From an uncultured Bacteroidota bacterium (GTDB lineage: Bacteria > Bacteroidota > Bacteroidia > Flavobacteriales > Flavobacteriaceae): a stretch of 64,000 nt of DNA. The DNA is taken from assembly GCA_902546725.1 (NCBI GenBank), contig CACCLB010000001.1, forward strand, positions 124,001-188,000, given 5' to 3'. Below are positions 8,834 to 17,717 of the stretch, piece after piece. Each line of letters begins with the position of its first letter. Within the stretch, counting starts at the first letter, position 1. The notes beneath the pieces were generated by a model that did no database searches, was not told the DNA's origin, and was given only the letters and a program-made list of their open reading frames with translations. The position numbers and the translations under genes were made by a program.

Positions 8834-10048
8834 ATGATTTTAGAAATGAAAGTTCCCTCTCCGGGCGAATCGATTACAGAAGTTGAAATTGCCCAATGGT
8901 TGGTGGCTGATGGAGACTATGTTGAAAAAGATCAAGCGATAGCAGAAGTGGATTCTGACAAAGCCACTTTAGAGCTTCCAGCAGAGGTTAGTGGAACAAT
9001 AACCCTTAAAGCTGAAGAGGGAGATGCAGTTGAAGTAGGAGCTGTAGTGTGTTTAATCGACACGGAGGGAGAAGCCGCAGCTGGAGCTGCAACCACAGCT
9101 AGCTCAGCAGCAACAGTGGCTGTTGAGCCAACACCTAAAACTCCAATACCTGAACAAACCAGTACTTACGCCTCACAAACTCCTTCTCCAGCAGCTCGTA
9201 AAATCATTGCTGAAAAAGGAATGGATGCCACTGCAATTCAAGGAACGGGAAGAGGAGGAAGAATAACCAAAGAAGATGCCGTTAAAGCAGTTCCTTCAAT
9301 GGGAACCCAACCCGACTGGGGTGATCGCGGTCAAGACCGATCCAAACTTTCAATGCTCAGAAGAAAAGTTGCTGAACGGCTTGTTGCTGCGAAGAACGAA
9401 ACCGCAATGCTGACTACCTTTAACGAAGCAGACATGGCCCCAATATTTGATTTGCGTAAAAAATACAAAGACAGTTTCTTGGAAAAGCACGGTGTAAAGC
9501 TTGGTTTTATGAGCTTTTTTACAAAAGCAGTTGTGCGAGCTCTTGAACTTTATCCCGATGTAAACTCCATGATGGACGGAGACTATAAAATTAGCTACGA
9601 CTACTGTGATATTAGTGTTGCAGTTTCAGGTCCTAAAGGACTGATGGTTCCCGTAGTTAGAAATGCAGAAACTTTGAGTTTTGCAGGTATTGAACAAGAA
9701 ATCGGTCGTTTAGCAGTAAAAGCTCGAGATGGAAAAATTACGGTAGACGACATGACAGGTGGAACATTTACCATTTCTAATGGTGGTGTTTTTGGTTCCA
9801 TGCTTTCAACTCCTATAATCAATCCACCTCAGTCAGGTATTTTAGGGATGCACAACATCATTGAACGACCAGTGGCTGTCGATGGTAAAGTTGTAATTCG
9901 ACCGATGATGTATCTCGCCCTCTCTTACGATCATCGTATTATCGATGGAAGAGAGTCTGTTGGGTTTTTGGTAGCTGTAAAAGAAGCACTTGAAGATCCA
10001 TTAAACATACTGATGGATGGAGACGCCAAAAAGGCCTTGGAACTATAG
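8834..10048 (+). CDS. sucB: dihydrolipoyllysine-residue succinyltransferase (E2 of 2-oxoglutarate dehydrogenase)
   Basis: This is the 404-residue E2 core of the complex. An N-terminal lipoyl domain (about 1-77) carries Lys43 in [13 protein letters not shown] linker rich in Ala, Thr and Pro follows, then the peripheral subunit-binding domain at about 118-153 ([12 protein letters not shown] to GGRITKEDA). The acyltransferase domain carries His367 and Asp371 in YDHRIIDG. Pairing with sucA makes succinyltransferase the right assignment rather than acetyltransferase. Its last 6 bases overlap the end of the convergent protease-like gene. Confidence 0.96.
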   Translation: MILEMKVPSPGESITEVEIAQWLVADGDYVEKDQAIAEVDSDKATLELPAEVSGTITLKAEEGDAVEVGAVVCLIDTEGEAAAGAATTASSAATVAVEPTPKTPIPEQTSTYASQTPSPAARKIIAEKGMDATAIQGTGRGGRITKEDAVKAVPSMGTQPDWGDRGQDRSKLSMLRRKVAERLVAAKNETAMLTTFNEADMAPIFDLRKKYKDSFLEKHGVKLGFMSFFTKAVVRALELYPDVNSMMDGDYKISYDYCDISVAVSGPKGLMVPVVRNAETLSFAGIEQEIGRLAVKARDGKITVDDMTGGTFTISNGGVFGSMLSTPIINPPQSGILGMHNIIERPVAVDGKVVIRPMMYLALSYDHRIIDGRESVGFLVAVKEALEDPLNILMDGDAKKALEL

Positions 10049-10450
10049 GATTAATTTCCTCTTTCCATAGTCGATTACGATTTTCTTCTTCATTAAAAAA
10101 TCTGCACCCAGTATACCATCTATTGGCTTTGCACCTTGGGTGCGCAGTGTTTGGTTGACATGATTTAAGTCCAAGAGCACGAAGGCGTGTCTGCCTAGCT
10201 TGTGCCGCCCGAGATGAAGCTCACACTTTTGGGTCATAGTAGCGGTCATTTTTCCCTCGCTGGCTCCTGCAGCATCAAAAGAATTTCCTTTGGGTTTGAG
10301 TTGAAATAGCTCCTGTAAGTCACTGTGAATACAACTGTTTGATGCTCCCGTATCGACCAGTAAGCTTGCATTGAATCCATTGATTCGAGCTCGGCACACG
10401 AGGTGCTTGGTTTTAGTAAATTTTAAAGAAACAAAAGAAGTTGATTTCAT
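10043..10450 (-). CDS. retropepsin-like aspartyl protease family protein
   Basis: This small protein (135 residues from the ATG at 10450; an upstream in-frame start at 10474 adds 8 residues) has a single retropepsin-type active-site motif, LLVDTGAS, with Asp33. A later hydrophobic ILGADFL matches the usual second conserved segment. One catalytic Asp per chain implies a homodimer, as in viral proteases. There is no signal peptide, so it should be cytoplasmic. Substrate and role are unknown. It is convergent with sucB and overlaps it by 6 bases. Confidence 0.8.
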   Translation of the reverse strand: MKSTSFVSLKFTKTKHLVCRARINGFNASLLVDTGASNSCIHSDLQELFQLKPKGNSFDAAGASEGKMTATMTQKCELHLGRHKLGRHAFVLLDLNHVNQTLRTQGAKPIDGILGADFLMKKKIVIDYGKRKLIL

Positions 10451-10530
10451 TCTTGCCAAAAATACACTATCCATTTCAAATGGGTATGCTCTGATTTAGT
10501 TTACTATTTTTACACCAAAAATAAATCCAA

Positions 10531-11298
10531 TTGATAGATACCCACACTCACTTATATGTAGAGGCCTTTGACGAAGATCGGGAGGAAGCCATCCAGAATG
10601 CTATTTCGGAAGGGATTACTGACTTTTATATTCCTGCAATTGATAGTGACTATCACCAACGTATGTTTGATTTGGAAAAAGCTTATCCAGAGCGAGTCCA
10701 TTTGATGATGGGTCTTCACCCCACGCACGTCAAAGAAAATTTCAAGGAAGAACTCGATTTGGTAAAATATTACTTAGACGCGAGAAATTTTGCTGCCGTT
10801 GGTGAAATTGGAATTGATTTGTATTGGGATAAAAGTTTTCAAACACAGCAGCAACACGCATTTGATCAGCAAATAAGTTGGGCAAAGTCTAAAGGACTTC
10901 CAATAGTGATTCACTGTCGGGATGCCTTTGACGAGGTCTTTGAAGTATTGGAAGGTCAGCAAGACGAGAATCTTTTTGGAATCTTTCACTGCTTTACTGG
11001 GACTATGGAGCATGCCAAACGTGCTATTGACTTCAATTTAAAATTGGGTATAGGAGGGGTAGTGACCTTTAAGAATGGTAAGATTGATCAGTTTTTAAAT
11101 AAAATCCCCTTGGAATCCCTCGTAATGGAAACCGATGCACCTTATTTAGCTCCTTCACCTTACAGAGGGAAGCGAAATCAAAGTGCGTATTTGTCCTTAG
11201 TACGTGATAAAATTGCCGAATGTTATCAGTTGTCAGCTACTGAAATTAGTAGAATTACGACTCAAAATGCAAAGGCTGTTTTTGATATTCAAAAATAG
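10531..11298 (+). CDS. tatD: TatD family metal-dependent hydrolase
   Basis: This is a 255-residue TIM-barrel DNase/hydrolase. Metal ligands are visible in MIDTHTHLYVEAF at the N-terminus, VGEIGIDLYW, IVIHCRDAF, FHCFTG and METDAPYLAP. The start codon is TTG: the frame has a stop at 10522-10524 just upstream, and family members begin with this MIDTHTH segment, so no other start is available. A TATTTTTA element at 10505-10512 is a plausible -7 box. The next feature is tRNA-Ser. Confidence 0.92.
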   Translation: MIDTHTHLYVEAFDEDREEAIQNAISEGITDFYIPAIDSDYHQRMFDLEKAYPERVHLMMGLHPTHVKENFKEELDLVKYYLDARNFAAVGEIGIDLYWDKSFQTQQQHAFDQQISWAKSKGLPIVIHCRDAFDEVFEVLEGQQDENLFGIFHCFTGTMEHAKRAIDFNLKLGIGGVVTFKNGKIDQFLNKIPLESLVMETDAPYLAPSPYRGKRNQSAYLSLVRDKIAECYQLSATEISRITTQNAKAVFDIQK

Positions 11299-11364
11299 AG
11301 CTGTAAAAAGTAAAGTATTTTTTTTTAAAAAGATATTTTTTCCCTTTATTTGGACAATAGATTT

Positions 11365-11454
11365 AGAGAGGTGGCCGAGTGGTCGAAGGCGCACGCCTGG
11401 AAAGTGTGTATTCCAATTGCATTGGAATCGAGGGTTCGAATCCCTTCCTCTCTG
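11365..11454 (+). tRNA. tRNA-Ser (anticodon GGA)
   Basis: This is a 90-base class II tRNA. The acceptor stem AGAGAGG (11365-11371) pairs with CCTCTCT (11447-11453), and G11454 is the discriminator base. The D-arm region GCCGAGTGGTCGAAGGC, the anticodon loop CTGGAAAGT with anticodon GGA, a long variable arm (TTCCAATTGCATTGGAA) and the T-loop TTCGAAT are all clear. The long variable arm and sequence match bacterial tRNA-Ser(GGA). The 3' CCA is not encoded. Confidence 0.95.
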
Positions 11455-11483
11455 CAAAAATTAATATGGAACATATTTTTTTT

Positions 11484-11491
11484 TATCTTTG
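11484..11491 (+). promoter_or_regulatory. candidate -7 box for the exbB operon
   Basis: TATCTTTG matches the Bacteroidota TAnnTTTG box exactly and lies 36 bases before the exbB start, just after the tRNA gene. A clear -33 TTTG is not visible. Confidence 0.55.
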
Positions 11492-11527
11492 GTCGCATTT
11501 AATTAAAAAGAACAAACATTATTCACA

Positions 11528-12295
11528 ATGAAAAAATTATTTATTGCCCTTACTTTTTTAGGTTTTATGGCAACTGCCAATGCATCAACTGTAGTACCTA
11601 ATACGACTACTGCGGTAGCTGCAACAACTGTACAAGACATGGAAGACGAAGCTTCAGCGGAGTCGGCCTCTTTTACACAAGAATTAAAGAAACGTTTTAT
11701 TGAAGGTGGTCCTGGCTTTATGGGGATCGTTTTGATCTGTTTGATTTTAGGTCTAGCAATTGCTATCGAGCGTATCATTTTCTTGAATCTAGCAACTACT
11801 AATACTAAAAAATTAACTGAAGGTGTTGAGGAAGCACTCTCTTCTGGAGGTGTTGACGCAGCTAAAGAGTTTTGTAGAAATACAAAAGGACCTGTTGCTT
11901 CTATCTTTTATCAAGGTTTAGACCGTGTTGATGAAGGTGTGGAAAGTGCAGAAAAAGCTGTTGTAGCCTATGGTGGAGTTCAAATGGGACAGTTGGAGAA
12001 AAACGTTTCATGGATTTCATTATTTATCGCTCTTGCACCCATGCTTGGGTTTATGGGAACGGTAATAGGGATGATTCAAGCCTTTGATAAAATTGAAGCT
12101 GCTGGAGACATGCAACCATCATTAGTTGCAGGAGGTATTAAAGTAGCCCTTCTGACAACAGTATTCGGTTTGATAGTCGCTATTATCCTTCAGGTATTTT
12201 ACAACTACATCGTAGCAAAAATCGATAGTATCGTAAACGACATGGAAGACGCATCAATTACTTTGATCGACATTCTTGTTGCACAAAAAAAATAA
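11528..12295 (+). CDS. exbB: MotA/TolQ/ExbB proton channel family protein
   Basis: This is the channel subunit of an ExbB-ExbD energiser that uses the proton gradient to drive TonB-type outer-membrane transport. The 255 residues begin with a hydrophobic, signal-like segment (about 1-20), then an acidic linker. The first main membrane span is at about 63-88 (GFMGIVLICLILGLAIAIER). The paired C-terminal spans begin near ISLFIALAPMLGFMGTVIGM. Three small genes follow within 25 bases of one another (a membrane protein and two ExbD proteins), with no TonB gene in this group. Confidence 0.93.
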   Translation: MKKLFIALTFLGFMATANASTVVPNTTTAVAATTVQDMEDEASAESASFTQELKKRFIEGGPGFMGIVLICLILGLAIAIERIIFLNLATTNTKKLTEGVEEALSSGGVDAAKEFCRNTKGPVASIFYQGLDRVDEGVESAEKAVVAYGGVQMGQLEKNVSWISLFIALAPMLGFMGTVIGMIQAFDKIEAAGDMQPSLVAGGIKVALLTTVFGLIVAIILQVFYNYIVAKIDSIVNDMEDASITLIDILVAQKK

Positions 12296-12317
12296 TTAAC
12301 CTTTAACAGCAATTAAC

Positions 12318-12767
12318 ATGAATATTCAAACAATTGTAAAAATTATCAGTGCTGTTTTTGGTTTGCTAGGTGTTGTATTCCTATTTAGAATTATAGGAGT
12401 GGGAGATGAAGAGATCAAGATGGCTGCCAGTATGGGAGACTTCGGTTCGGTTTCTCCTTTGGTATCACTCGCCATTGCTATTTTGATAGTAACGGTAGTA
12501 GTTACCCTTCTATTTTCTTTATTAAATCTTGCCTCTAGCGCACAGAAATTGAAAAAATCTCTAATCTTTATAGGCTGTTTCGCTGTTGTCCTTGGCATAG
12601 CTTTTGCAGCTTCAGAGGGTGTTGAGACTCCACTTAAAGATGGGGAAGTTCTTTCAGCGAGTGGATCTAGATGGGTAGGAACAGGTTTGCGAATGTTTTA
12701 CATACTAGCAGCCCTTGCAATACTCTCTATGGTTTTATCAGGAGCGAAGAAAATTTTTAACCGATAA
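12318..12767 (+). CDS. conserved small membrane protein in the exbB-exbD operon
   Basis: I do not recognise a named family. The 149-residue protein has four likely membrane spans, near residues 5-27, 45-70, 80-98 and 122-145, and a short C-terminal tail KKIFNR. It starts 22 bases after exbB and ends 3 bases before the first exbD gene. This placement suggests an accessory subunit of the ExbB/ExbD energiser. No catalytic motif is visible. Confidence 0.85.
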   Translation: MNIQTIVKIISAVFGLLGVVFLFRIIGVGDEEIKMAASMGDFGSVSPLVSLAIAILIVTVVVTLLFSLLNLASSAQKLKKSLIFIGCFAVVLGIAFAASEGVETPLKDGEVLSASGSRWVGTGLRMFYILAALAILSMVLSGAKKIFNR

Positions 12768-12770
12768 ATT

Positions 12771-13394
12771 ATGGCTAAAAGATCAGCACCAGAAGTAAAC
12801 GCCGGTTCCATGGCGGATATCGCGTTTCTTCTCTTGATTTTCTTCTTGGTAACTACAACCATTGAAACGGATAGCGGTTTGAATCGTAAACTCCCTCCAA
12901 TGGAAGACCAAGTAGATCCTCCAATTATTAGAGAGAAAAACATCTTTACTGTAGTTGTCAACAAAAATGACCAGCTTTTGGTTGAAGAAGAGCTTATAGA
13001 TATTAAGGACTTAAGGTCTTTGGCTGTAGCATTCCTCGACAATGGCGGCGGTGTAGGTGATGAGGCTTGTGATTACTGTCAAGGAGAACGCGATGAGGCT
13101 TCTTCAGACAATCCTGACAAGGCCATTATTTCGCTTAAAAACAACCGCGAAACCTCTTACAAAGTATATATCGCAATACAAAACGAATTAGTTGCGGCGT
13201 ATAACGAATTGAGAAATCGCGAGTTTTTAAGGCTTTACCCCAATGTTGGATTAAATTTTGTGGATGCACAGAAGAAGTATGATGACCCACGAACTTCTGC
13301 AAATGCTGCGGAAGAATTGAAGCCAAAGTTAAATGTTGTAAAACAAATGTACCCGCAAAAGCTATCTGAGGCTGAACCTAGTAAAACAAATTAA
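12771..13394 (+). CDS. exbD: ExbD/TolR family protein, first copy
   Basis: This is a 207-residue single-span partner of ExbB. The span lies at about 14-30 and carries the proton-path aspartate, Asp16, in SMADIAFLLLIFFLV. The periplasmic part is longer than in E. coli ExbD. It contains an inserted loop with two cysteines, Cys100 and Cys103 (EACDYCQGE), that could form a disulfide or bind a metal. It sits between the small membrane protein and the second exbD. Confidence 0.92.
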   Translation: MAKRSAPEVNAGSMADIAFLLLIFFLVTTTIETDSGLNRKLPPMEDQVDPPIIREKNIFTVVVNKNDQLLVEEELIDIKDLRSLAVAFLDNGGGVGDEACDYCQGERDEASSDNPDKAIISLKNNRETSYKVYIAIQNELVAAYNELRNREFLRLYPNVGLNFVDAQKKYDDPRTSANAAEELKPKLNVVKQMYPQKLSEAEPSKTN

Positions 13395-13405
13395 AACAAT
13401 AGATT

Positions 13406-13888
13406 ATGTCAAAATTTAAAAAGAAAAAGGGAGGCGATTTACCTGCTATTTCTACAGCATCTTTGCCTGATATTGTTTTTATGTTATTGTTCTTTTTTAT
13501 GGTAGCAACAGTTATGAGAGACAGTACCTTGATGGTTGCCAATCGATTACCTGCTGCGGATCAAGTTCAAAAACTAGACAAAAAAGACCGTGTGATGTAC
13601 ATTTATGCTGGAAAGCCTTCTGACCGTTACCAAGATAAATACGGAACAAGTGCAAAAATTCAGTTGAATGATAAATTTGCTACAGTCAGTGAAGTTGGAG
13701 CTTTTATCCTAGCCGAAAGAGCTGCTAAACGTCAGGAACTCCAAAATGTATTAACTACTGCCCTAAAGGTGGATAGTGATACTAAAATGGGATTGGTTCA
13801 GGATATCAAGCAAGAGCTTCGAAAAGTAAGTGCTTTAAAAATAAACTACACTACACGTTTGGGGGATTATACCCAAAACATCAACTAG
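13406..13888 (+). CDS. exbD: ExbD/TolR family protein, second copy
   Basis: This is a second ExbD-like protein of 160 residues. A lysine-rich cytoplasmic start (KFKKKKGG) precedes one span holding Asp22 in ASLPDIVFMLLFFFMV. The periplasmic domain differs strongly from the first copy and lacks its CxxC loop, so the two are diverged paralogues that may form a heteromeric rotor. It ends the operon and is followed by a strong intrinsic terminator. Confidence 0.92.
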   Translation: MSKFKKKKGGDLPAISTASLPDIVFMLLFFFMVATVMRDSTLMVANRLPAADQVQKLDKKDRVMYIYAGKPSDRYQDKYGTSAKIQLNDKFATVSEVGAFILAERAAKRQELQNVLTTALKVDSDTKMGLVQDIKQELRKVSALKINYTTRLGDYTQNIN

Positions 13889-13908
13889 TGTGTTGTATTT
13901 AATGTTTT

Positions 13909-13938
13909 AAAAAAGTGCCTTTTTAGGCACTTTTTTTT
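13909..13938 (+). terminator. intrinsic terminator after the exbB-exbD operon
   Basis: A perfect stem AAAAGTGCCT / AGGCACTTTT with a small T loop is followed by a run of eight or more T. It lies 20 bases after the second exbD stop and is the clearest intrinsic terminator in the window. Confidence 0.9.
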
Positions 13939-13951
13939 ATTTTAACAACCC

Positions 13952-14656
13952 ATGCTTAGCGATTTATCTTTTTTAAAACACTTCAGGAGCTCTCTAAGCT
14001 CCCTAATACTACTTTGCTGTTTGAACTCAGTTTGGAGCCAACAAGAGGATGCTACCCGAGATGAATTTTTCCGAGAAGATCAATTTTATTTAGGAGCTTC
14101 TTTTATGGTGCTTCAAAGCAGTGAAGACAACTTTAGTCCTCAAGGTTTATCGCGTCATATTCAGTGGGGTTTTGTAAGAGATATTCCCCTTAATACATCA
14201 GGAAAAATTGCAGCCGGTTTAGGACTTGGAATGAGTTTCGAGCGTTACAATACCAATTTCAGTCGAGCTTCTGAAAGAATTGATAAAGTGCAATACACCA
14301 TTGCTGAGGAAACAGCCTCTCCCATGTTTTTTTCTGTACATTCTTTAGAACTTCCCCTAAGCTTGCGCTGGAGGAATGCAACCCCAGATAATTTTGCTTT
14401 TTGGAGGGTGTACGGTGGAGTATCTTTACGATGGAATTATTACAACAAAATCCGTCAAGAAACTTTTGAAATTAAAAATAGTAGTGATATTCAAAACCTT
14501 GGTGCTGTTGCTCATTTGAGCTTTGGGTACAATACATGGAATTTTTATTTGGCCTATCATTTGTCACCTTTTTTTGAAGAGAATGTTATGGATACGAACG
14601 GTCAGCCCCTAGACCTTAATCCAATCAAAATTGGATTGATTTTTTATATCCTATAG
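13952..14656 (+). CDS. outer-membrane beta-barrel protein (PorT-like family)
   Basis: This is a 234-residue exported protein. A signal peptide covers about residues 1-29 (hydrophobic core SLILLCCLNSVW, cleavage near SQ). The rest alternates hydrophobic and polar residues with aromatic strand ends (FYLGASFMVLQ, YGGVSLRWNYY, FYLAYHLSPFF), as expected of a barrel of the OMP_b-brl_2/PorT type. Membership in the type IX secretion machinery is not shown: the usual porT neighbours are absent. It lies downstream of the exb terminator, and its end overlaps rpoN by 6 bases. Confidence 0.75.
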   Translation: MLSDLSFLKHFRSSLSSLILLCCLNSVWSQQEDATRDEFFREDQFYLGASFMVLQSSEDNFSPQGLSRHIQWGFVRDIPLNTSGKIAAGLGLGMSFERYNTNFSRASERIDKVQYTIAEETASPMFFSVHSLELPLSLRWRNATPDNFAFWRVYGGVSLRWNYYNKIRQETFEIKNSSDIQNLGAVAHLSFGYNTWNFYLAYHLSPFFEENVMDTNGQPLDLNPIKIGLIFYIL

Positions 14657-16093
14657 CTCTTTTCGCAATCGAGCTACTGGAATATCAAGTTGCTCCCTGT
14701 ATTTAGCAATGGTTCTTCTTGCAACGATGTAGCCCTTTTCTTTCATCAACTTTGATAGTACCTCATCCGTTAAAGGCTTTTTTTTGTTTTCTTCTGCAAT
14801 CAGTTGGCTTAGAATATTTTTAATCTCAATAGAAGACACGTCCTCTCCTTCCTCATTTTTAAGACCTTCGGAGAAAAAGGTTTTAAGCAACTTTACTCCA
14901 TATGGGGTATCGATGTATTTACTGTTCGCCACTCTTGATATTGTAGAAATATCCATATCTACTTTGTCTGCAATATCTTTTAAAATCATCGGTTTTAGTT
15001 TGCGTTCATCACCACTTAAAAAATACTCTTTTTGATGAGCTACAATTGCATTTATCGTTAGTGTTAGTGTTTGATGTCTCTGTTGAATGGCATCAATAAA
15101 CCATTTTGCAGCATCTAATTTTTGTTTGATAAACTGAACGGCGTCCTGTTGAGTCTTTGATTTTTTATTGCCTTCTTGATAGCCTTCGAGCATGTCTTTA
15201 TAGGCATTAGATACTTTGAGTTGAGGGGCATTTCTTCTGTTTAATTTAACCTCGATTCTACCGTCTTCAAGAGTGAGTATAAAGTCAGGGACAACATGCG
15301 TGTTTTGTATGGTACTGGATAAGGCTCCTCCTGGCTTGGGATTAAGTTTACCGATCAATTCTAAAGCCACCTTCAGTTCTTCTTGAGTTATTCCAACACG
15401 GTCTTGAAGTTTGGTGTAGTGTTTGTGGCTGAAATGATCAAATTCGTCCTTTATAATCTTGAGCGCGTGGACTACCTCAGGGCGGTCTTTTTTCTTTTTT
15501 TCTAGTTGAAGTTGAAGACACTCTTTTAATGAACGAGCTCCTACACCTGGTGGATCTAAACTTTGAACCGAACGAATTACTTTATTAAGCTGGTTTTTGT
15601 CTGTAAAAATATTTTGAGTAAAAGCCAAGTCATCGATAAGTTCATCATCGCTTCTTCTGATATAACCGCTGTCATCGATACTTCCGATTAAAAATTCAGC
15701 GATGAGCATTTCATCTTCATTTAAGATCAGATTTCCCATCTGTTGCAGCAGGCTTTGATGAAAACTGATGCCTCCACTCAAAGGAACAGAACGTTCTTCG
15801 TCATCACTACTGTAATTGTTGCTGTAAAGTCGGTATGAAGGAATTTCGTCATCACTCAAGTATTGATCGATATCAATTTCATCTGTCTCAATCTTGGTGT
15901 TTTCTTCAAAATCGTTTTCTTGATTGTCTGATTTTACAACTTCAGCCCCACTTTCTAAAGCTGGATTTTCTCCCATTTCTGCTTCAATCTTTTGCTCTAA
16001 ATCAAGCGTAGAGAGTTGGATCAGCTTCATCAATTTGATCTGCTGAGGAGAGAGCTTTTGTGAAAGCTTTATTTGGAGCTGTTGTTTTAGCAT
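14651..16093 (-). CDS. rpoN: RNA polymerase sigma-54 factor
   Basis: This 480-residue sigma-54 factor has the Gln/Leu-rich activator region at 1-45 (QLQIKLSQKLSPQQIKLMKL), an acidic region II, a core-binding domain and the RpoN box ARRTIAKYRE at 458-467 near the C-terminus. It directs transcription from -24/-12 promoters with enhancer-binding proteins, none of which is encoded in this window. It lies 44 bases downstream of asnS. A TATCTTTA element at 16110-16117 (minus) could serve as its own promoter. Confidence 0.96.
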   Translation of the reverse strand: MLKQQLQIKLSQKLSPQQIKLMKLIQLSTLDLEQKIEAEMGENPALESGAEVVKSDNQENDFEENTKIETDEIDIDQYLSDDEIPSYRLYSNNYSSDDEERSVPLSGGISFHQSLLQQMGNLILNEDEMLIAEFLIGSIDDSGYIRRSDDELIDDLAFTQNIFTDKNQLNKVIRSVQSLDPPGVGARSLKECLQLQLEKKKKDRPEVVHALKIIKDEFDHFSHKHYTKLQDRVGITQEELKVALELIGKLNPKPGGALSSTIQNTHVVPDFILTLEDGRIEVKLNRRNAPQLKVSNAYKDMLEGYQEGNKKSKTQQDAVQFIKQKLDAAKWFIDAIQQRHQTLTLTINAIVAHQKEYFLSGDERKLKPMILKDIADKVDMDISTISRVANSKYIDTPYGVKLLKTFFSEGLKNEEGEDVSSIEIKNILSQLIAEENKKKPLTDEVLSKLMKEKGYIVARRTIAKYREQLDIPVARLRKEL

Positions 16094-16137
16094 AGGGTAA
16101 TGATTGATGTAAAGATATATATTTTACTTTTTAATCA

Positions 16138-17571
16138 TTAAAAGGCTGCGTTTTGTGGAGTTCTGGGGAAAGGGATTACATCTCTGATATTACCCATACC
16201 TGTGGTAAACTGAACCAAACGCTCAAAGCCAAGTCCAAAGCCACTATGAGGTACGCTTCCAAACCTTCTTAAATCCAGGTACCACCAGAGTTCTTCAGCA
16301 TCAATATTCATTTCCTTAATTCGTTCCTCCAAAACTTCCAAACGCTCTTCACGCTGTGAACCTCCTACGATTTCACCTATACCCGGAAAAAGGATGTCCA
16401 TGGCTCTTACGGTTTTACCATCCTCATTTCTACGCATGTAAAAAGCTTTGATATTGGCAGGATAGTCATAAAGAATTACAGGACAGTTAAAGTGTTTTTC
16501 AACCAAATAACGTTCGTGTTCACTTTGAAGATCAATACCCCATTCGTTGACTGGATATTGAAATTTTTTCTTTTTATTGGGTTTAGAGTTTTTTAAGATT
16601 TCAATAGCTTCAGTGTATGTAAGTCTTTTAAAATCGTTGTGCACTACAAATTCAATTTTTTCAAGTAGCCCCATGGAACTTCGCTGAAGTTGTGGCTTGC
16701 TACTTTCTTCTTTAGCAAAACGCTCATCTAAGAACTTTAGATCTTTTTCGCAGGCCTTTAGTACGTGGCGCAGAACACTGGTAATGAATTTTTCAGCCAA
16801 ATCCATATTGTCATTTAGGTCGTAAAATGCCATTTCGGGTTCTATCATCCAAAATTCGGCCAAATGCCTAGTAGTATTAGAGTTTTCAGCTCTAAATGTG
16901 GGTCCGAAGGTATAGACATCCCCCAGTGCAAGTGCGTAAGCTTCGGCTTCCAGTTGACCAGATACGGTCAGGTTGGTTTCTTTACCAAAGAAATCTTGTT
17001 TAAAGTCAGTATTTCCTTCCTCATTGAGTGGGGGATTTTTAGGGTCTAAAGTCGATACTCTAAACATTTCTCCTGCACCCTCTGCATCACTACCAGTAAC
17101 TATAGGTGTGTTGACATAAAAAAAACCTTCGTCTTGAAAAAATTGGTGAACGGCAAATGACAAAGCAGAACGAACACGCATCACTGCTGAAAAAGTAGCA
17201 GTTCGTACCCTCAAGTGTGCTTTTTCTCTGAGGAATTCTAAGCTGTGTTTTTTGGGTTGTATGGGGTAACTCTCTGGATCGGATGAACCCAAAACGGTAA
17301 TCTCTTCCACCTGTAGCTCTACCTTTTGTCCACTTCCTTGACTTTCAACGAGTTCACCCTGAAGGTGAAGTGCTGCACCAGTAGTAATTTGTTTTAACAC
17401 ACTTTCATCAAGCTGTTCAAAGTCTACCACACACTGAAGGTTTTCTATAGTAGAGCCGTCATTCAATGCGATAAATCGATTGGCACGGAAGGTTCTTACC
17501 CAGCCCTGAGCGCTGCATTGTTGTCCTGTCGGCTTTGATTGTAAAATAGATTTAATCTTTTCTCCGTTCAT
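16138..17571 (-). CDS. asnS: asparagine--tRNA ligase
   Basis: This class II aminoacyl-tRNA synthetase charges tRNA-Asn. The 477 residues comprise an N-terminal OB-fold anticodon domain ([20 protein letters not shown]) and a catalytic core with motif 2 around [20 protein letters not shown] and motif 3 [13 protein letters not shown] chose the ATG at 17571 because conserved sequence begins there. The frame extends 22 codons to a TTG at 17637, but that segment has no family similarity. A TATCTTTG box lies about 100 bases upstream. Confidence 0.95.
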   Translation of the reverse strand: MNGEKIKSILQSKPTGQQCSAQGWVRTFRANRFIALNDGSTIENLQCVVDFEQLDESVLKQITTGAALHLQGELVESQGSGQKVELQVEEITVLGSSDPESYPIQPKKHSLEFLREKAHLRVRTATFSAVMRVRSALSFAVHQFFQDEGFFYVNTPIVTGSDAEGAGEMFRVSTLDPKNPPLNEEGNTDFKQDFFGKETNLTVSGQLEAEAYALALGDVYTFGPTFRAENSNTTRHLAEFWMIEPEMAFYDLNDNMDLAEKFITSVLRHVLKACEKDLKFLDERFAKEESSKPQLQRSSMGLLEKIEFVVHNDFKRLTYTEAIEILKNSKPNKKKKFQYPVNEWGIDLQSEHERYLVEKHFNCPVILYDYPANIKAFYMRRNEDGKTVRAMDILFPGIGEIVGGSQREERLEVLEERIKEMNIDAEELWWYLDLRRFGSVPHSGFGLGFERLVQFTTGMGNIRDVIPFPRTPQNAAF

Positions 17572-17670
17572 TCCTTTATTTTTTGGTCGTTCATTTTGGA
17601 TGCTGACTGTTGTAAACCGCTCCAAAATAAATTTCAAATTTATGATTTGTGATAGTGTTTATCAGCGATG

Positions 17671-17678
17671 CAAAGATA
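17671..17678 (-). promoter_or_regulatory. candidate -7 box for asnS
   Basis: On the minus strand this reads TATCTTTG, an exact TAnnTTTG match, in the gap between the RND transporter stop and asnS. It would give a leader of roughly 90 bases before the asnS ATG. Confidence 0.5.
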
Positions 17679-17717
17679 AGTTTATTTCAGAAAAATATTG
17701 GGGTTGATCCCTGACAC

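Noticed and set aside
11233..11457. A minus-strand frame covering the tRNA-Ser gene
   Set aside because: Its sequence is the reverse complement of the tRNA, a well-known source of false proteins.
13952..14656. Naming the barrel protein as the T9SS component PorT/SprT
   Set aside because: The family resemblance is only to the broad PorT-like barrel group, and the neighbours I associate with the secretion porT gene are absent.
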